A DNA stretch of 64,000 nt from Takakia lepidozioides (lineage: Eukaryota > Streptophyta > Takakiopsida > Takakiales > Takakiaceae). Position numbers and translations under genes: made by a program. Under the pieces are notes generated by a model. That model saw nothing but the letters and a program-made list of their open reading frames with translations, did no database searches and was not told the origin of the DNA. Location of the stretch: contig CM060733.1 in NCBI GenBank assembly GCA_030704615.1, forward strand, positions 31,496,001 through 31,560,000. The letters run 5' to 3'. This document shows, in pieces, positions 54,129 through 64,000 of this stretch (position 1 is its first letter; each line of letters begins with the position of its first letter).

Positions 54129-56217
54129 CTCCCGCATATAGTCGCCGAACTGGAGGAAACGATAATGCCACCATGCTAGCCAACTGACCATTGCTCCCTC
54201 GTCTGATTTCCTTACAACACCTGACGATGTCCACCAAGCCCGTATGCATGCAAACTGTGTCTCTGCATCATCCAAGGTGGGAGCGCGCTTCCACGCAAGG
54301 CACATGGAACGGTGCTCCTCTCTGAAATCTGGCGCCACAAGCCTGGTTGTGTACTGCGAAAGGCTCTGCAGAAAGTGGAACCCACAAGATCTCTCCTTGC
54401 CTTCCATGGGAACATTGGGGTCTTGCCCGTACACCCTTCGGATGGCAGCCCAATTTGCTTGTGCGTTGTCCGCCATGAAACCACGGAAATTGGGAGGGGG
54501 CAATCCCGCCTTGGCCATCTGTTCGTTTATTCCCTGCCAAAGAAGCATCTCCGATTGTGTGTCCTCTCCTTTCATCTCACAAATAGCAATTGTCATTAGC
54601 ATCCTGCAGTGGGTGTCGTAGACATGTGCACCCATTGTCACCCACTGGTGATTTGTAATTCGCTTGATATGGTCGAACATGACCCAACTGTTTGACAAGT
54701 TCCCACTCGTCATCCTGTCGACCAGTTCGACGCCACTGCCAGGTCCACACGTGGACATTTTGAATACGAAACAACGATCTGCCTCAGTCCATTGTCCTGG
54801 AAACCTACTTCCATGAATGTAGTCATATCCACATCGTCGCTTCACCTCCAGAATGGAGTGCATATCCGAGCCACGCCCAATTTTCTGTTTGCATGAGACA
54901 ATGTGGTTTCGGACATTCGGTGAACATACGTGGGACACCGACTCCAGCAATGCCTCCATTTCCTTCTCGTCGAGAGGAACTCTATCGGAGCCGTCTTCCG
55001 ACATAATTCTGGCCAATGCCATCTTATGGGCGGCTTGGAGCTGTATCTGTTTGGGTTTGGCACCCGATCTCAACTTAACCTCCTCCTGAACGAGCTGCTC
55101 TGCTTCGTGGGCAGCCTCCCGCGAGTTCCCCCTCGCCAATTTGTGACAATGGGAACCAACGTGTATGCAAGCTGGTGTGAGGTCAGGGAAACGGTGCAAC
55201 ACATAGAACTGCTTGGCATTACAAACAGACATGCAGTGTGGTGGTTCTTTGCAATGCGCACACTTAAATGTGGAGTTCGGAACCTTCTCCTGAGCTCGAA
55301 ATGGTTGATGAGCTGTGCCTGTCCAATCGGTCTCGTTCCTGTGACCTCTGGATTTAAAGTGGAAGCAAGTTGGGGAGAAACACCGCAACGCGCCCGCACA
55401 AACAACGTAGCGCACCCGCACACCATCGAGCATCTTCATGCTGGTGGTTTTGGTAACGCACCAAGGATGACCGTCATGTTTTCTATCCATATCTGTCAAC
55501 ATTCCGGACGCCCTCGAGTAGTCCGCCCGAGGAGGGAACTCAAAGAAGATATTACCGTCGACGTCGGCGGGAAGACATGTAACCGATTTAATTGCGAACT
55601 TGCTGTAGTCCAGCCCGGCCAGCTCCGACCGGTGTCCCTCCAGGTGAAGCCCTCGCAGAATTTCAAGAATAGATCGAACTGCGGTGCTCGTGCTGGGAAT
55701 ATGACTCCCTCCTCCACTGACGTCCATTGAGGACTTGCCTGATCTCCAGGACGACCTCGGAACTTCCATGACCTCGTCTGAGTCGGACAGGTTGTGAACA
55801 ACCCGGTTCTGGCTCGTCTTCATGGATGGGTTCGGCTCTGGATTTACTTCGTTACGGACTTCTCTCTTTGAGGTAGCCACTCTCTGATTCGCGGATTGTT
55901 TCGTGGAAGGCGCCAGGATAGAAGGTGCATTTGGCGGGCAAATGAAGTCCCCAACAGCCCTGTATATGACGCTGTCCAATGGTGGAACTCGCCATTCCCT
56001 GCCATCGCCGAAATCATCGTGGAGCACAACAATACTGTCGACAACAAGGCCGTTAGAATCCTTCCTTTCCTCCTCCAAAAAAACCGACCCCGGTTTTCAG
56101 GTGGTATCGAACGCACAGATATTTTTCCATCACCCGGCAGGTGTCCCCTCTGCACGGAAATGAAGCTCTATGCTCGTGAGGAGGGCAGTACACTGTAGCG
56201 CTCGGGTTTTCCGCCAT
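54129..56217 (-). pseudogene. MULE transposase of element B (exon 1 only)
   Basis: The frame is open from 56078 down to the exon 1 donor (54129), about 650 codons, and preserves all core motifs: CFSPTCFHFKSRGH and CAHCKEPPHCMSVC (zinc-binding candidates), KQKIGRGSDMHSILEVKRRCGYDY, MFDHIKRITNHQW, GFMADNAQANWAAIRRVYG, ERSCGFHFLQS and WLAWWHYRFLQFGDYMRE. The MULE family uses a DDE triad; the first two Asp candidates are in FDH and MADN. The proposed start, MAEN at 56217, is separated from this frame by one extra A near 56095. Exon 2 with the SWIM finger is deleted, at the same point as in A. It may therefore be catalytically intact in part but is unlikely to be functional. Confidence 0.85.
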
Positions 56218-56379
56218 GGGAGATGTGCACACAAGACTCCCAGGATGGAGTGCGGGGAAGCTCCCTGGTAGAAGGGGGATGCAGCGATGGGAATGAATGC
56301 GATGCCGATTTGTCCGAGCGACGAAGCCTGATCCAAATCCAGGGAGCCAACTATCTCAAAAATCCACAGTCAGAGTGTT

Positions 56380-58330
56380 AATGAACCTTGTCTCCGGAAT
56401 GCGGCCCCTGGTCTTTGCGCAATAACTGCCAACGGTATGCAGTCAGAAAGTGGGGGGCCGTCCGGATGATGACGGCTGAAGGGGAGAAGCCGGCACCGTG
56501 CCGTCACATTACTACCCCCGAATGGAAATTCGGCACCCAATATCCAACAGGGGAAGCCCGGATGAAGTCGCCTCGGGCGCAGAGGCCGGCGCGTGTGCGA
56601 CAGAGAACATCCCCTGGATGGAGATTCGGCGCCGAATTTCCATCCAGCAGGTAAAGGAAGTCGTGTCGGGGGGTCAGGCCGAAAACTGGCCGGCATAAAA
56701 ACATCCCCAGATGGAAAAACGGCGCCGAATTTCCATCCGGGGCGGTTCGGATGCAGTCGGGGAGGGGGGAGAGGCCGGCACTTGGCCGTCACATTTCAAC
56801 CCCCGGACGGAAATTCGGCACCGAATATCGAACAGGGGACGCCCGGATGAAGTCGCCTCGGGCGTAGAGGTCGGCACGTGTTCGACAGAGAGCATCCCTT
56901 GGATGGAGATTCGGCGCCGAATTTCAATCCGGGGCCATTCCAATGCGGTTGGGGAGGGGGGAGAGGTCGGCACCTGGCCGTCATATTTCAACCGCCGGAC
57001 GGAAATTCGGCACCGAATATCCAACAGAGCGGCGGAGAGGCCGGCACCTCTCCGACAGAGACCAGCCCCCGGATGGAAATTCGGCGCCGAATTTCCACCC
57101 AGCAGGTAAGTGCAATCCCGGATGGATGGAAATCCGGCGCCGAATTTCCATCCAGCAGGTAAGTGAAATCCCGGATCGATCGAAATCCGGCGCCGCATAT
57201 CCATCCTGCAGGTAATTCGAATCCCGGATGGATGGAAATTCGGCGCCGAATTTCCATCCAGCAGGTAAGTTGAATCCCGGATGGATGGAAATCCGGCGCC
57301 GAATTTCCATCCAGCAGGTAAGTGAAATCCCGGATCGATCGAAATCCGGCGCCGCATATCCATCCTGCAGGTAATTCGAATCCCGGATGGATGGAAATTC
57401 GGCGCCGAATTTCCATCCAGCAGGTAAGTTGAATACCGGATGGATAGAAATCCGGCACCGAATTTCCATCCAGCTGGTAAGTCGGATCGCTGGCGTATGG
57501 ATATTCGGCGCCGAATTTCCATTAGGCAGGTATTTCATCGCTGAGAATTACCTTCCTGCAGGTAATTCTGATCGATGAATTACCTTCCTGCAGGTAATTC
57601 TCAGCGATGAATTACCTTCCTGCAGGTAATTCTTATCGACGAAGGTAGGAAGGTAATTCCTCGCTCAGAATTACCTGCAGGAAGGTAATTCATCGCTGAG
57701 AATTACCTACAGGAAGGTAATTCATTGATCAGAATTACCTGCAGGAAGGTAATTCTCAGTGATGAAATACCTCCAGGATGGAAATTCGGCGCCGGATTTC
57801 GATCCATCCGGGATTCCAGTAACCTGCTGGATGGAAATGCGGCGCCGAATTTCCATCCATCCGGGATTCGAATTACCTGCTGGACGGAAATTCGGCGCCG
57901 AATTTCCAATCATCCGGGATTCCACTTACCTGCAGGATGGAAATCCGGCGCCGAATTTCCATCCATCCGGGTTTCGAATTACCTGCAGGATGGAAATTCG
58001 GCGCCGGATTTCCATCCATCCGGGATTCCACTTACCTGCTGGATGGAAATCCGGCGCCGAATTTCCATCCATCCGGGATTCGAATTACCTGCAGGATGGA
58101 AATTCGGCGCCGGATTTCCATCCATCCGGGATTCCACTTACCTGTAGGATGGAAATCCGGTGCCGGATCTCCATCCATCCGCTCTCCGACCAACCTTGCG
58201 GATGGAAATCCGGTGCCGAATTTCCATCCATCCGCTCTTCGAATTACCTGCATGACGGAAATTTTGCGCGCCGACCTAGCTGGCGGATGGAAATTCGGCG
58301 CCGGATTTCCATCCATCCGCTCTTGGAATT
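56380..58330. repeat. Palindrome array with CGGCGCCG cores (MULE B)
   Basis: Mirror of A 18880-20880. From 56500 to 57100 the wide-spaced class with GCCGGCACCTCTCC words; from 57100 to 58330 units of 55-60 bp with GCAGGTAATTCGAATCCC/CAGGTAAGTNGAATCCC linkers, whose direction flips at about 57650. Confidence 0.88.
57529..57771. repeat. 243-bp near-perfect palindrome, centre about 57650 (MULE B)
   Basis: Begins GGTATTTCATCGCTGAGAAT and ends with its near-perfect complement (one change, CAGTGATG). Same length as the A copy. A few substitutions separate A and B copies and most are not compensated on the opposite arm. Confidence 0.9.
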
Positions 58331-58427
58331 ACCTGCATGACTGGAAAAATGGCGCCGAATTTCCGATTTTGGTGCAAGTCAGATCTGGGACTTAGCCATT
58401 TTCGGCCCCGAAATGGAAAAATGGGGC

Positions 58428-58461
<34 letters not shown>

Positions 58462-59926
58462 GCCATTTTTCCATGTCGGGGCCGAAAACGGCTAAGTCCC
58501 AGATCTGACTGGCACCCAAAATCGGAAATTCGGCGCCATTTTTCCAGTCATGCAGGTAATTCCAAGAGCGGATGGATGGAAATCCGGCGCCGGATTTTCA
58601 TCCATCCGCTCTTCGAATTACCTGCGCGACGGAAATTTTGCGCGCCGACTTACCTGGTGGATGGAAATCCGGCGCGGATTTCCATCCATCCGCTCTTGGA
58701 ATTACCTGCATGACTGGAAAAATGGCGCCGAATTTCCGATTTTGGTGCAAGTCAGATCTGGGACTTAGCAATTTACGGCCCCGAAATGGAAAAAAAAAAA
58801 AAAAAAGGCAAAAAAAAAAAAAAAAAAAAAAAAAAAACGCCATTTTTCCATGTCGGGGCCGAAAACGGCTAAGTCCCAGATCTGACTGGCACCCAAAATC
58901 GGAAATTCGGCGCCATTTTTCCAGTCATGCAGGTAATTCCAAGAGCGGATGGATGGAAATCCGGCGCCGGATTTTCATCCATCCGCTCTTCGAATTACCT
59001 GCGCGACGGAAATTTTGCGCGCCGACTTACCTGGTGGATGGAAATCCGGCGCCGGATTTCCATCCATCCGCTCTTGGAATTACCTGCATGACTGGAAAAA
59101 TGGCGCCGAATTTCCGATTTTGGTGCAAGTCAGATCTGGGACTTAGCCATTTTCGGCCCCGAAATGGAAAAATGGGGCCAAAAAAAAAAAAATAAAAATA
59201 AAAATAAAAATCGCCATTTTTCCATGTCGGGGCCGAAAACAGCTAAGTCCCAGATCTGACTGGCACCCAAAATCGGAAATTCGGCGCCATTTTTCCAGTC
59301 ATGCAGGTAATTCCAAGAGCGGATGGATGGAAATCCGGCGCCGGATTTTCATCCATCCGCTCTTCGAATTACCTGCATGACAGAAATTTTGCGCGCCGAC
59401 TTACCTGGTGGATGGAAATCCGGCGCCGGATTTCCATCCATCCGCTCTTGGAATTACCTGCATGACTGGAAAAATGGTGCCGAATTTCCGATTTTGGTGC
59501 AAGTCAGATCTGGGACTTAGCCATTTTCGGCCCCGAAATGGAAAAATGGCGCCAAAAAAAAAAAAAAAAAAAAAAAAAAAAACGCCATTTTTCCATGTCG
59601 GGGCCGAAAACGGCTTAGTGCCAGATCTGACTGGCACCCAAAATCGGAAATTCGGCGCCATTTCCCAGTCATGCAGGTAATTCCAAGAGCGGATGGATGG
59701 AAATCCGGCGCCGGATTTTCATCCATCCGCTCTTCGAATTACCTGCATGACGGAAATTTTGCGCGCCGACTTACCTGGTGGATGGAAATCCGGCTCCGGA
59801 TTTCCATCCATCCGCTCTTGGAATTACCTGCATGACTGGAAAAATGGCGCCGAATTTCCGATTTTGGTGCCAGTCAGATCTAGGACTTAGCTATTTTCGG
59901 CAACGAAATGGAAAAATGTCGCCAAG

Positions 59927-59957
<31 letters not shown>

Positions 59958-60481
59958 GCCATTATTCTTGTTGGGGGCCGAAAATGGCTAAGTCCCAGAT
60001 CTGACTGGCACCCAAAATCGGAAATTCGGCGCCATTTTTCCAGTCATGCAGGTAATTCCAAGAGCGGATGGATGGAAATCCGGCGCCGGATTTTCATCCA
60101 TCCGCTCTTCGAATTACCTGCATGACGGAAATTTTGCGCGCCGACCTAGCTGGCGGATGGTAATCCGGCGCCGGATTTCCATCCATCCGCTCTTCGAATT
60201 ACCTGCATGACTGGAAAAATGGCGCCGAATTTCCGATTTTGGTGCCAGTCAGATCTGGGACTTAGCCATTTTCGGCCCCGAAATGGAAAAATGGCGCCGA
60301 AAATAAAATAAAATAAAAATAAATAAATAAACGCCATTTTTCCAGTTCGGGGCCGAAAACGGCTAAGTCCCAGATCTGACTGGCACCCAAAATCGGAAAT
60401 TCGGCGCCATTTTTCCATTTCTGGGCCCAGTCAGATCTGGGACTTAGCCATTTTCGGCCCCGAACTGGATAAATCGCGCCG

Positions 60482-60521
<40 letters not shown>

Positions 60522-60660
60522 GATATTTTTCTAGTTCCGGGCCGAAAACGGCTAAGTCCCAGATCTGACTGGCACCCAAAATCGGAAATTCGGCGCCATT
60601 TTTCCAGTTCTGGGCCCAGTCAGATCTGGGACTTAGCCATTTTCGGCCCCGAACAGGAAA
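58330..60660. repeat. Hairpin array with poly-A centres (MULE B)
   Basis: Six or more opposed pairs of the 85-bp arm with GGACTTAGCCATTTTCGGCC, around A-runs at about 58429-58460, 58791-58837, 59180-59210, 59554-59582, 59930-59956 and 60482-60520. One centre is (ATAAA)n rather than pure A (60300-60330). Palindromes with GGATGGATGGAAATCCGG link the pairs, about 360-370 bp apart. Confidence 0.88.
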
Positions 60661-61166
60661 AATGGAAGTTGAAGACTCCCACAAGCTGAAACCATACTCC
60701 ACACATGCACCACTTGCTTCCTTAACACCTGAGCTCTTCTTGAACTCCTCAAACCCTGCAACACTTGCAGAACAAGAGCTTCTTCACAAGCTCTCAAACT
60801 TTCAATGATGCTCTTCTTGAAGACCTCCTCTTGTACATAAACACCACAAGATTTTCTTCTTGCAAACCCTGCAACAGCTTGTAACTTAAGAGCTATCTAT
60901 CAAGCTCTTTTCCACACACAAGTGTTAACTATGCTAACACCTTGCACTTATAGATGTAAGCAGGTCTTCTTCTAGTGATACGGAAATGGTGAAAAGAGGA
61001 GAAACCATTCTATCACGTTATATAAGTCAAGCCAATGGCACCTTTGCTAAAAGACTCCACCATACAGACCTCACCCACTCTCCATCTCAAGTACTAGAGC
61101 GAGTTCAATTGGCTCAACTTTTGTTTGACCACATGTTTTTGAAAGCAGAGGCATAGCCAGTGGGTA
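60660..61166 (-). other. 500-bp unique island inside MULE B
   Basis: Reverse complement of A 16856-17352 with few differences. It contains TTATATAAGTC near 61020 and pyrimidine-rich sequence. Again flanked by hairpin units on both sides. Confidence 0.6.
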
Positions 61167-61181
61167 CTTTCAGGGCCGAAA

Positions 61182-61636
61182 ATGGCTAAGTCCCTAGAGT
61201 GGCTGGCACCAAAATCGGAAATTCGGCGCCATTTTGCCAGTTCCGGGCCCAGTCAGATCTGGGACTTAGCCATTTTAGGCCCCGAACTGGTAAAATGGCA
61301 CCGAAAAAAAAAAAAAAAAAAAAAAAACGCCATTGTTCTAGTTCGGGGCCTAAAATGGCTAAGTCCCAGATCTGACTGGCACCAAAATCGGAAATTCGGC
61401 GCCATTTTTCCAGTTCCGGGCCTAGTCAGATCTGGGACTTAGCCATTTTCGGCAAGTAAATGCAATAAAATGTTGCATTTCAAGTCCACTGGTGCCACAT
61501 TCCAACTTCACATGAGCCTATTTCCGTGCCTCCTAACCCTATTTCCGTGGACTTACAATGGTCTGCTCATGTTTTTTTTTTTTCCGCTCATGCTCATGCC
61601 GCTCATGCTCATGCCGCTCATGAAATAGCAGCCCCC
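61182..61636 (-). repeat. Hairpin units and outer end of MULE B
   Basis: Two opposed hairpin arms around an A-run (61303-61327), then TTCCGTGCCTCCTAACCCTA, CTGCTCATG, T-run, GCTCATG cluster (61589-61621) and the end GAAATAGCAGCCCCC. It is the mirror of 16403-16850. Confidence 0.88.
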
Positions 61637-62777
61637 GGTGTGGGTATCCGAGGTGGTAGGGGTAGGGTTGGGAGATGCTTGGACCAATGACGGTTCCGCG
61701 GTTTGGTTTGTTGAGGTTGAGGGATTATATCCAGGTATCGGACTAACTGCGGCGAGTGTGGATTTGAGGATGTCAGTGGAGAGGAAGGGGAATTTGTGGG
61801 TGGCCTCGGTAAGGTCGGAAACAGGAGCGAGCATGTCGGAACCACAAATTCGTGAAGCCCATTGAGCTTGATTTTTGCTGCACATGCAGCAGTGGGCATC
61901 CCTGCAGATCAGCATGACTTGCCGTGGGGGTAGCTGCACAGATTACACCAAACAATTTGTGGAAAGAATGGATATCCGGAGCTATAGGCGTTACAGATGA
62001 AGCAATATGCTTACTAAGTTGTAGAGTAGAATTATTGTAGTTAGCTAGCATAAGCGTGGTGGCCGACAATCGATCAGAAGAAATCAGATGGTGCAGGGTA
62101 AGGTACTGCCTCATAATCTCCAGCAATTTGTGCAATGATGCGGTGGGTAATTGGTTAGTAGCCTTTGGGCAGCGTCGAGCCGAGACGGTGTCCCGCGCGA
62201 ACACCAGAAGCTCCTCTTGCTGTGCTGGTAGAGGAGGGAAGAACAACAATGCGTTGTTGGAGCTATGCTTCAGCTGACAAAGATTGAGAAGTCTTGTACC
62301 AGGGTAAGTGAATTGTGGTACCATGAGTGGCGACTGACAGAGGGCAACTTGCCCAAGGTGCTGGTCTTGAGTCACAACACTGCACCTGTGGGGGCAGGGG
62401 CATGGATAGCTAAAGGAGTAGGGATAGAGTGCAATGCTGGTGAATTGGCCATGAGTGGTCCGGTTGGTGAGAGAATGCCGGCAGGGGTACCCCATCAACC
62501 TGAAGATAAAAGTACAACAGTTGGTCAGGCTTGAGATCATGTGCAGCAAGGCATTGTAAAGTGGAGAGTACATACCTGGGAATGGGTTTGCATTAACATG
62601 ATACGACATTGAATAGGTGTGGGCAGGCTGATTGCAGTGGCACGCTTTGATGTGGTAGATGCGTGGGGTTTCGGGATAAATCTGTAAAACACAACACTTT
62701 ATATCAGTGGGGGTGGGGGTAGATACAATAATGGTGGGAAAGTGATCAACATCTGTTGCTTGGTAGGGCAGCATCAT
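61637..62777 (-). pseudogene. LINE sequence upstream of the endonuclease
   Basis: Starts with the right copy of GGTGTGGG. Two overlapping minus-strand frames are informative: 61939-61637, with CRDAHCCMCSKNQAQW and ending SDTHT, which runs into the endonuclease frame once MULE B is removed; and 62777-61773, with ELLVFARDTVSARRCP and LLEIMRQYLTLHHLISSDR. The Cys/His cluster could be a zinc finger. A frameshift between them is likely. It is probably ORF1 or the N-terminal extension of the LINE ORF2. Confidence 0.5.
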
Positions 62778-64000
62778 AGCCTCAAAGGCGTGCTGCTAAG
62801 CCCATGTGTGAGATACAGCAGCAGAAAATAAAGAGTAAGCACGAACATGTGACAGGGTGTGTGACTAGTAATTAGAGAGACATTGAATGGTCAAAAAAAT
62901 GGGTAGGGAATAGTGAGAAGAATCATTTAGTGAAGGGCAGGGCCAACAACAAAGAGTATCGAGCCGTATGTCATCTGTTGTGGCAGCATGGTAGGGAGAG
63001 CAATTATGGCAAATGTGGCATGAAGTATGTGTACACGAGAATCGCCAGTGGGTGAACGAGACACAGAAAGAACCAATCCGGACTTGAAGGGCAACATGTA
63101 GATTATAGGTTTGCAAAAAGAAAGAGGGGGTTGAAGCGCGTAGGTAGTGTCGCATACCGTTCGGTCTTGGAAGAAGGTTGAGGGTAGAGTGGGTATGAGA
63201 ATGTATCTGTGCAACCAGGGCCTTAGCTGCGCTGGAGGGCGACTTCCGATCGCCAACACGCCACCGTTCACCAGGGTTTGAAGAAGGCCAAAGCAATCGT
63301 TGTCTTCCATCAGCTCGGTCTGCCAGCCCGTTGGCCACCATGCAGAACTGTCTAGATTCATTTCTCTAGGAGCCACCGGCTGTAAGAGTGTGCCCATTCG
63401 AATCAAGTTGTCGAAATGCAGGGTTGGGTTTCGCTCCACCAGGTACTGAGCAGCTTGAGGATGGTTGCGATGCCCGAGACTCCACGGGGGCTCTTGAGGT
63501 CAACTATGCGACAGTTGCATCTTGCCTGAGCAATGTCGTAGCAGGAGCTGCACACATCGCTTGCAAGGGTTGACAAGGGGGGAAGAGATGATAAACCGGG
63601 CATTTAAAGAGGTCTCGGTTTCTCCAAAATTGCCAAGCTGACCAAGGTCGGCGCATGCTGATCATTCGGGGATCTGATACCTGCGAGCTGCAGTGGTAAG
63701 GACGAGCATTCGGGTGCTTGTAGAGTGCAGTATTGGGGAGCCAAAGTAAAGAACTGTTGGTGTGACAGTTCCTCATAGCAGCTGGCTATGTTCATAGCGG
63801 AGACACTGCTTTTGAGCTGAAAAGTGAAAAACTTCATGGAATCAAGCAAAGTAAAGCTTAACAAAAGCGCTAGAGAGAGGCGGGTAAAGAGTGTGGTGGT
63901 GTCCACGATCAGCGTGAAAGATTCGTTGCGTAGCAACGAGATGAACAGAGGTCTTGGCCATGGTGGCGGCCGTAACTAGATAAGTAGAGTGGACAAGATA
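62778..64000 (-). other. Possible further 5' LINE sequence, unassigned
   Basis: Minus-strand open stretches of 170 codons (63439-62927; DSSAWWPTGWQTELMEDND, FGLLQTLVNGGVLAIG) and 110 codons (63936-63604) with no recognised domain and stops between them. Composition continues that of 61637-62777. No promoter, poly-A tract or transposon end identified. Confidence 0.3.

Larger units (their letters stand above)
53684..61636 (-). mobile_element. MULE element B, complete ends, 7.95 kb, inverted relative to A
   Basis: Left end GAGGTTTGCTATTTCATGAG, right end CTCATGAAATAGCAGCCCCC, with GCATGAGC/GCTCATG clusters inside both, and an 8-bp duplication GGTGTGGG. Internal order is A reversed: right-type subterminal region (53684-54128), transposase (54129-56217), palindrome arrays (56380-58330), hairpin arrays (58330-60660), the 500-bp island (60660-61166), hairpin units and the left-type end. 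It is longer than A because it carries more hairpin units. Confidence 0.92.

Noticed and set aside
54930-55730. Plus-strand 266-codon frame in B
   Set aside because: Antisense to the well-supported transposase; its counterpart in A (minus strand 21654-22331) mirrors it only because A and B are copies.

Overview
The window reads as repeat-rich nuclear DNA of a green-lineage (streptophyte) eukaryote. The support is Athila/Tat-type Ty3/gypsy retrotransposons, Mutator-like (MULE) DNA transposons, a LINE fragment, spliceosomal introns of about 70-350 bp, and a 500-N scaffold gap. A charophyte-type alga is a possible source, but nothing here proves the species. No rRNA, tRNA, CRISPR or bacterial-style operon was seen.

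Layout. 1-815: right end of a MULE (D), inserted into the transposase of a second MULE (E, 816-3218). E is inserted in the pol gene of gypsy copy G1 (3219-9564, minus strand). G1 abuts, and is probably nested in, the downstream ORF of gypsy copy G2 (9565-16402 and 23567-23683). G2 is split by a complete MULE (A, 16403-23566) with a 9-bp target duplication. 23684-25900 has no recognisable gene but holds a 186-bp tandem duplication. 25911-28905 is an unrecognised multi-exon minus-strand gene with a DGNHR motif. 29159-30960 is an array of short palindromes, followed by a third MULE transposase copy (C, 31155-34592) that interrupts an exon of another minus-strand gene (34593-35241). 35460-37084 is an 85-bp tandem array plus other palindromes (fragment F). 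37085-40149 is the 3' end of gypsy copy G4 (LTR, polypurine tract, end of ORF3), then a 500-N gap. 40650-52599 is a nearly complete gypsy copy G3 (ORF3, pol, gag-protease, ORF0, PBS, 5' LTR). 52600-53683 is a LINE endonuclease; MULE B (53684-61636, 8-bp target duplication) splits it from its upstream part (61637 onward).

Two gene systems recur. The gypsy elements run 5' LTR - ORF0 (231 aa, starting inside the LTR and reading through the primer-binding site) - gag/protease - RT/RNase H/integrase - ORF3 (about 1.4-1.5 kb codons, coiled-coil, in the env-like position) - polypurine tract - 3' LTR. The MULEs have ends carrying GCTATTTCATGAGC, clustered GCTCATG subterminal motifs, a two-exon transposase with a C-terminal SWIM zinc finger (lost from A and B), and very large internal arrays of palindromes built on a CGGCGCCG core, including a 243-bp palindrome present in both A and B. 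Nearly every protein-coding copy is broken by nonsense or single-base indels; the clearest intact frames are the G3 gag-protease and the two ORF0 copies.
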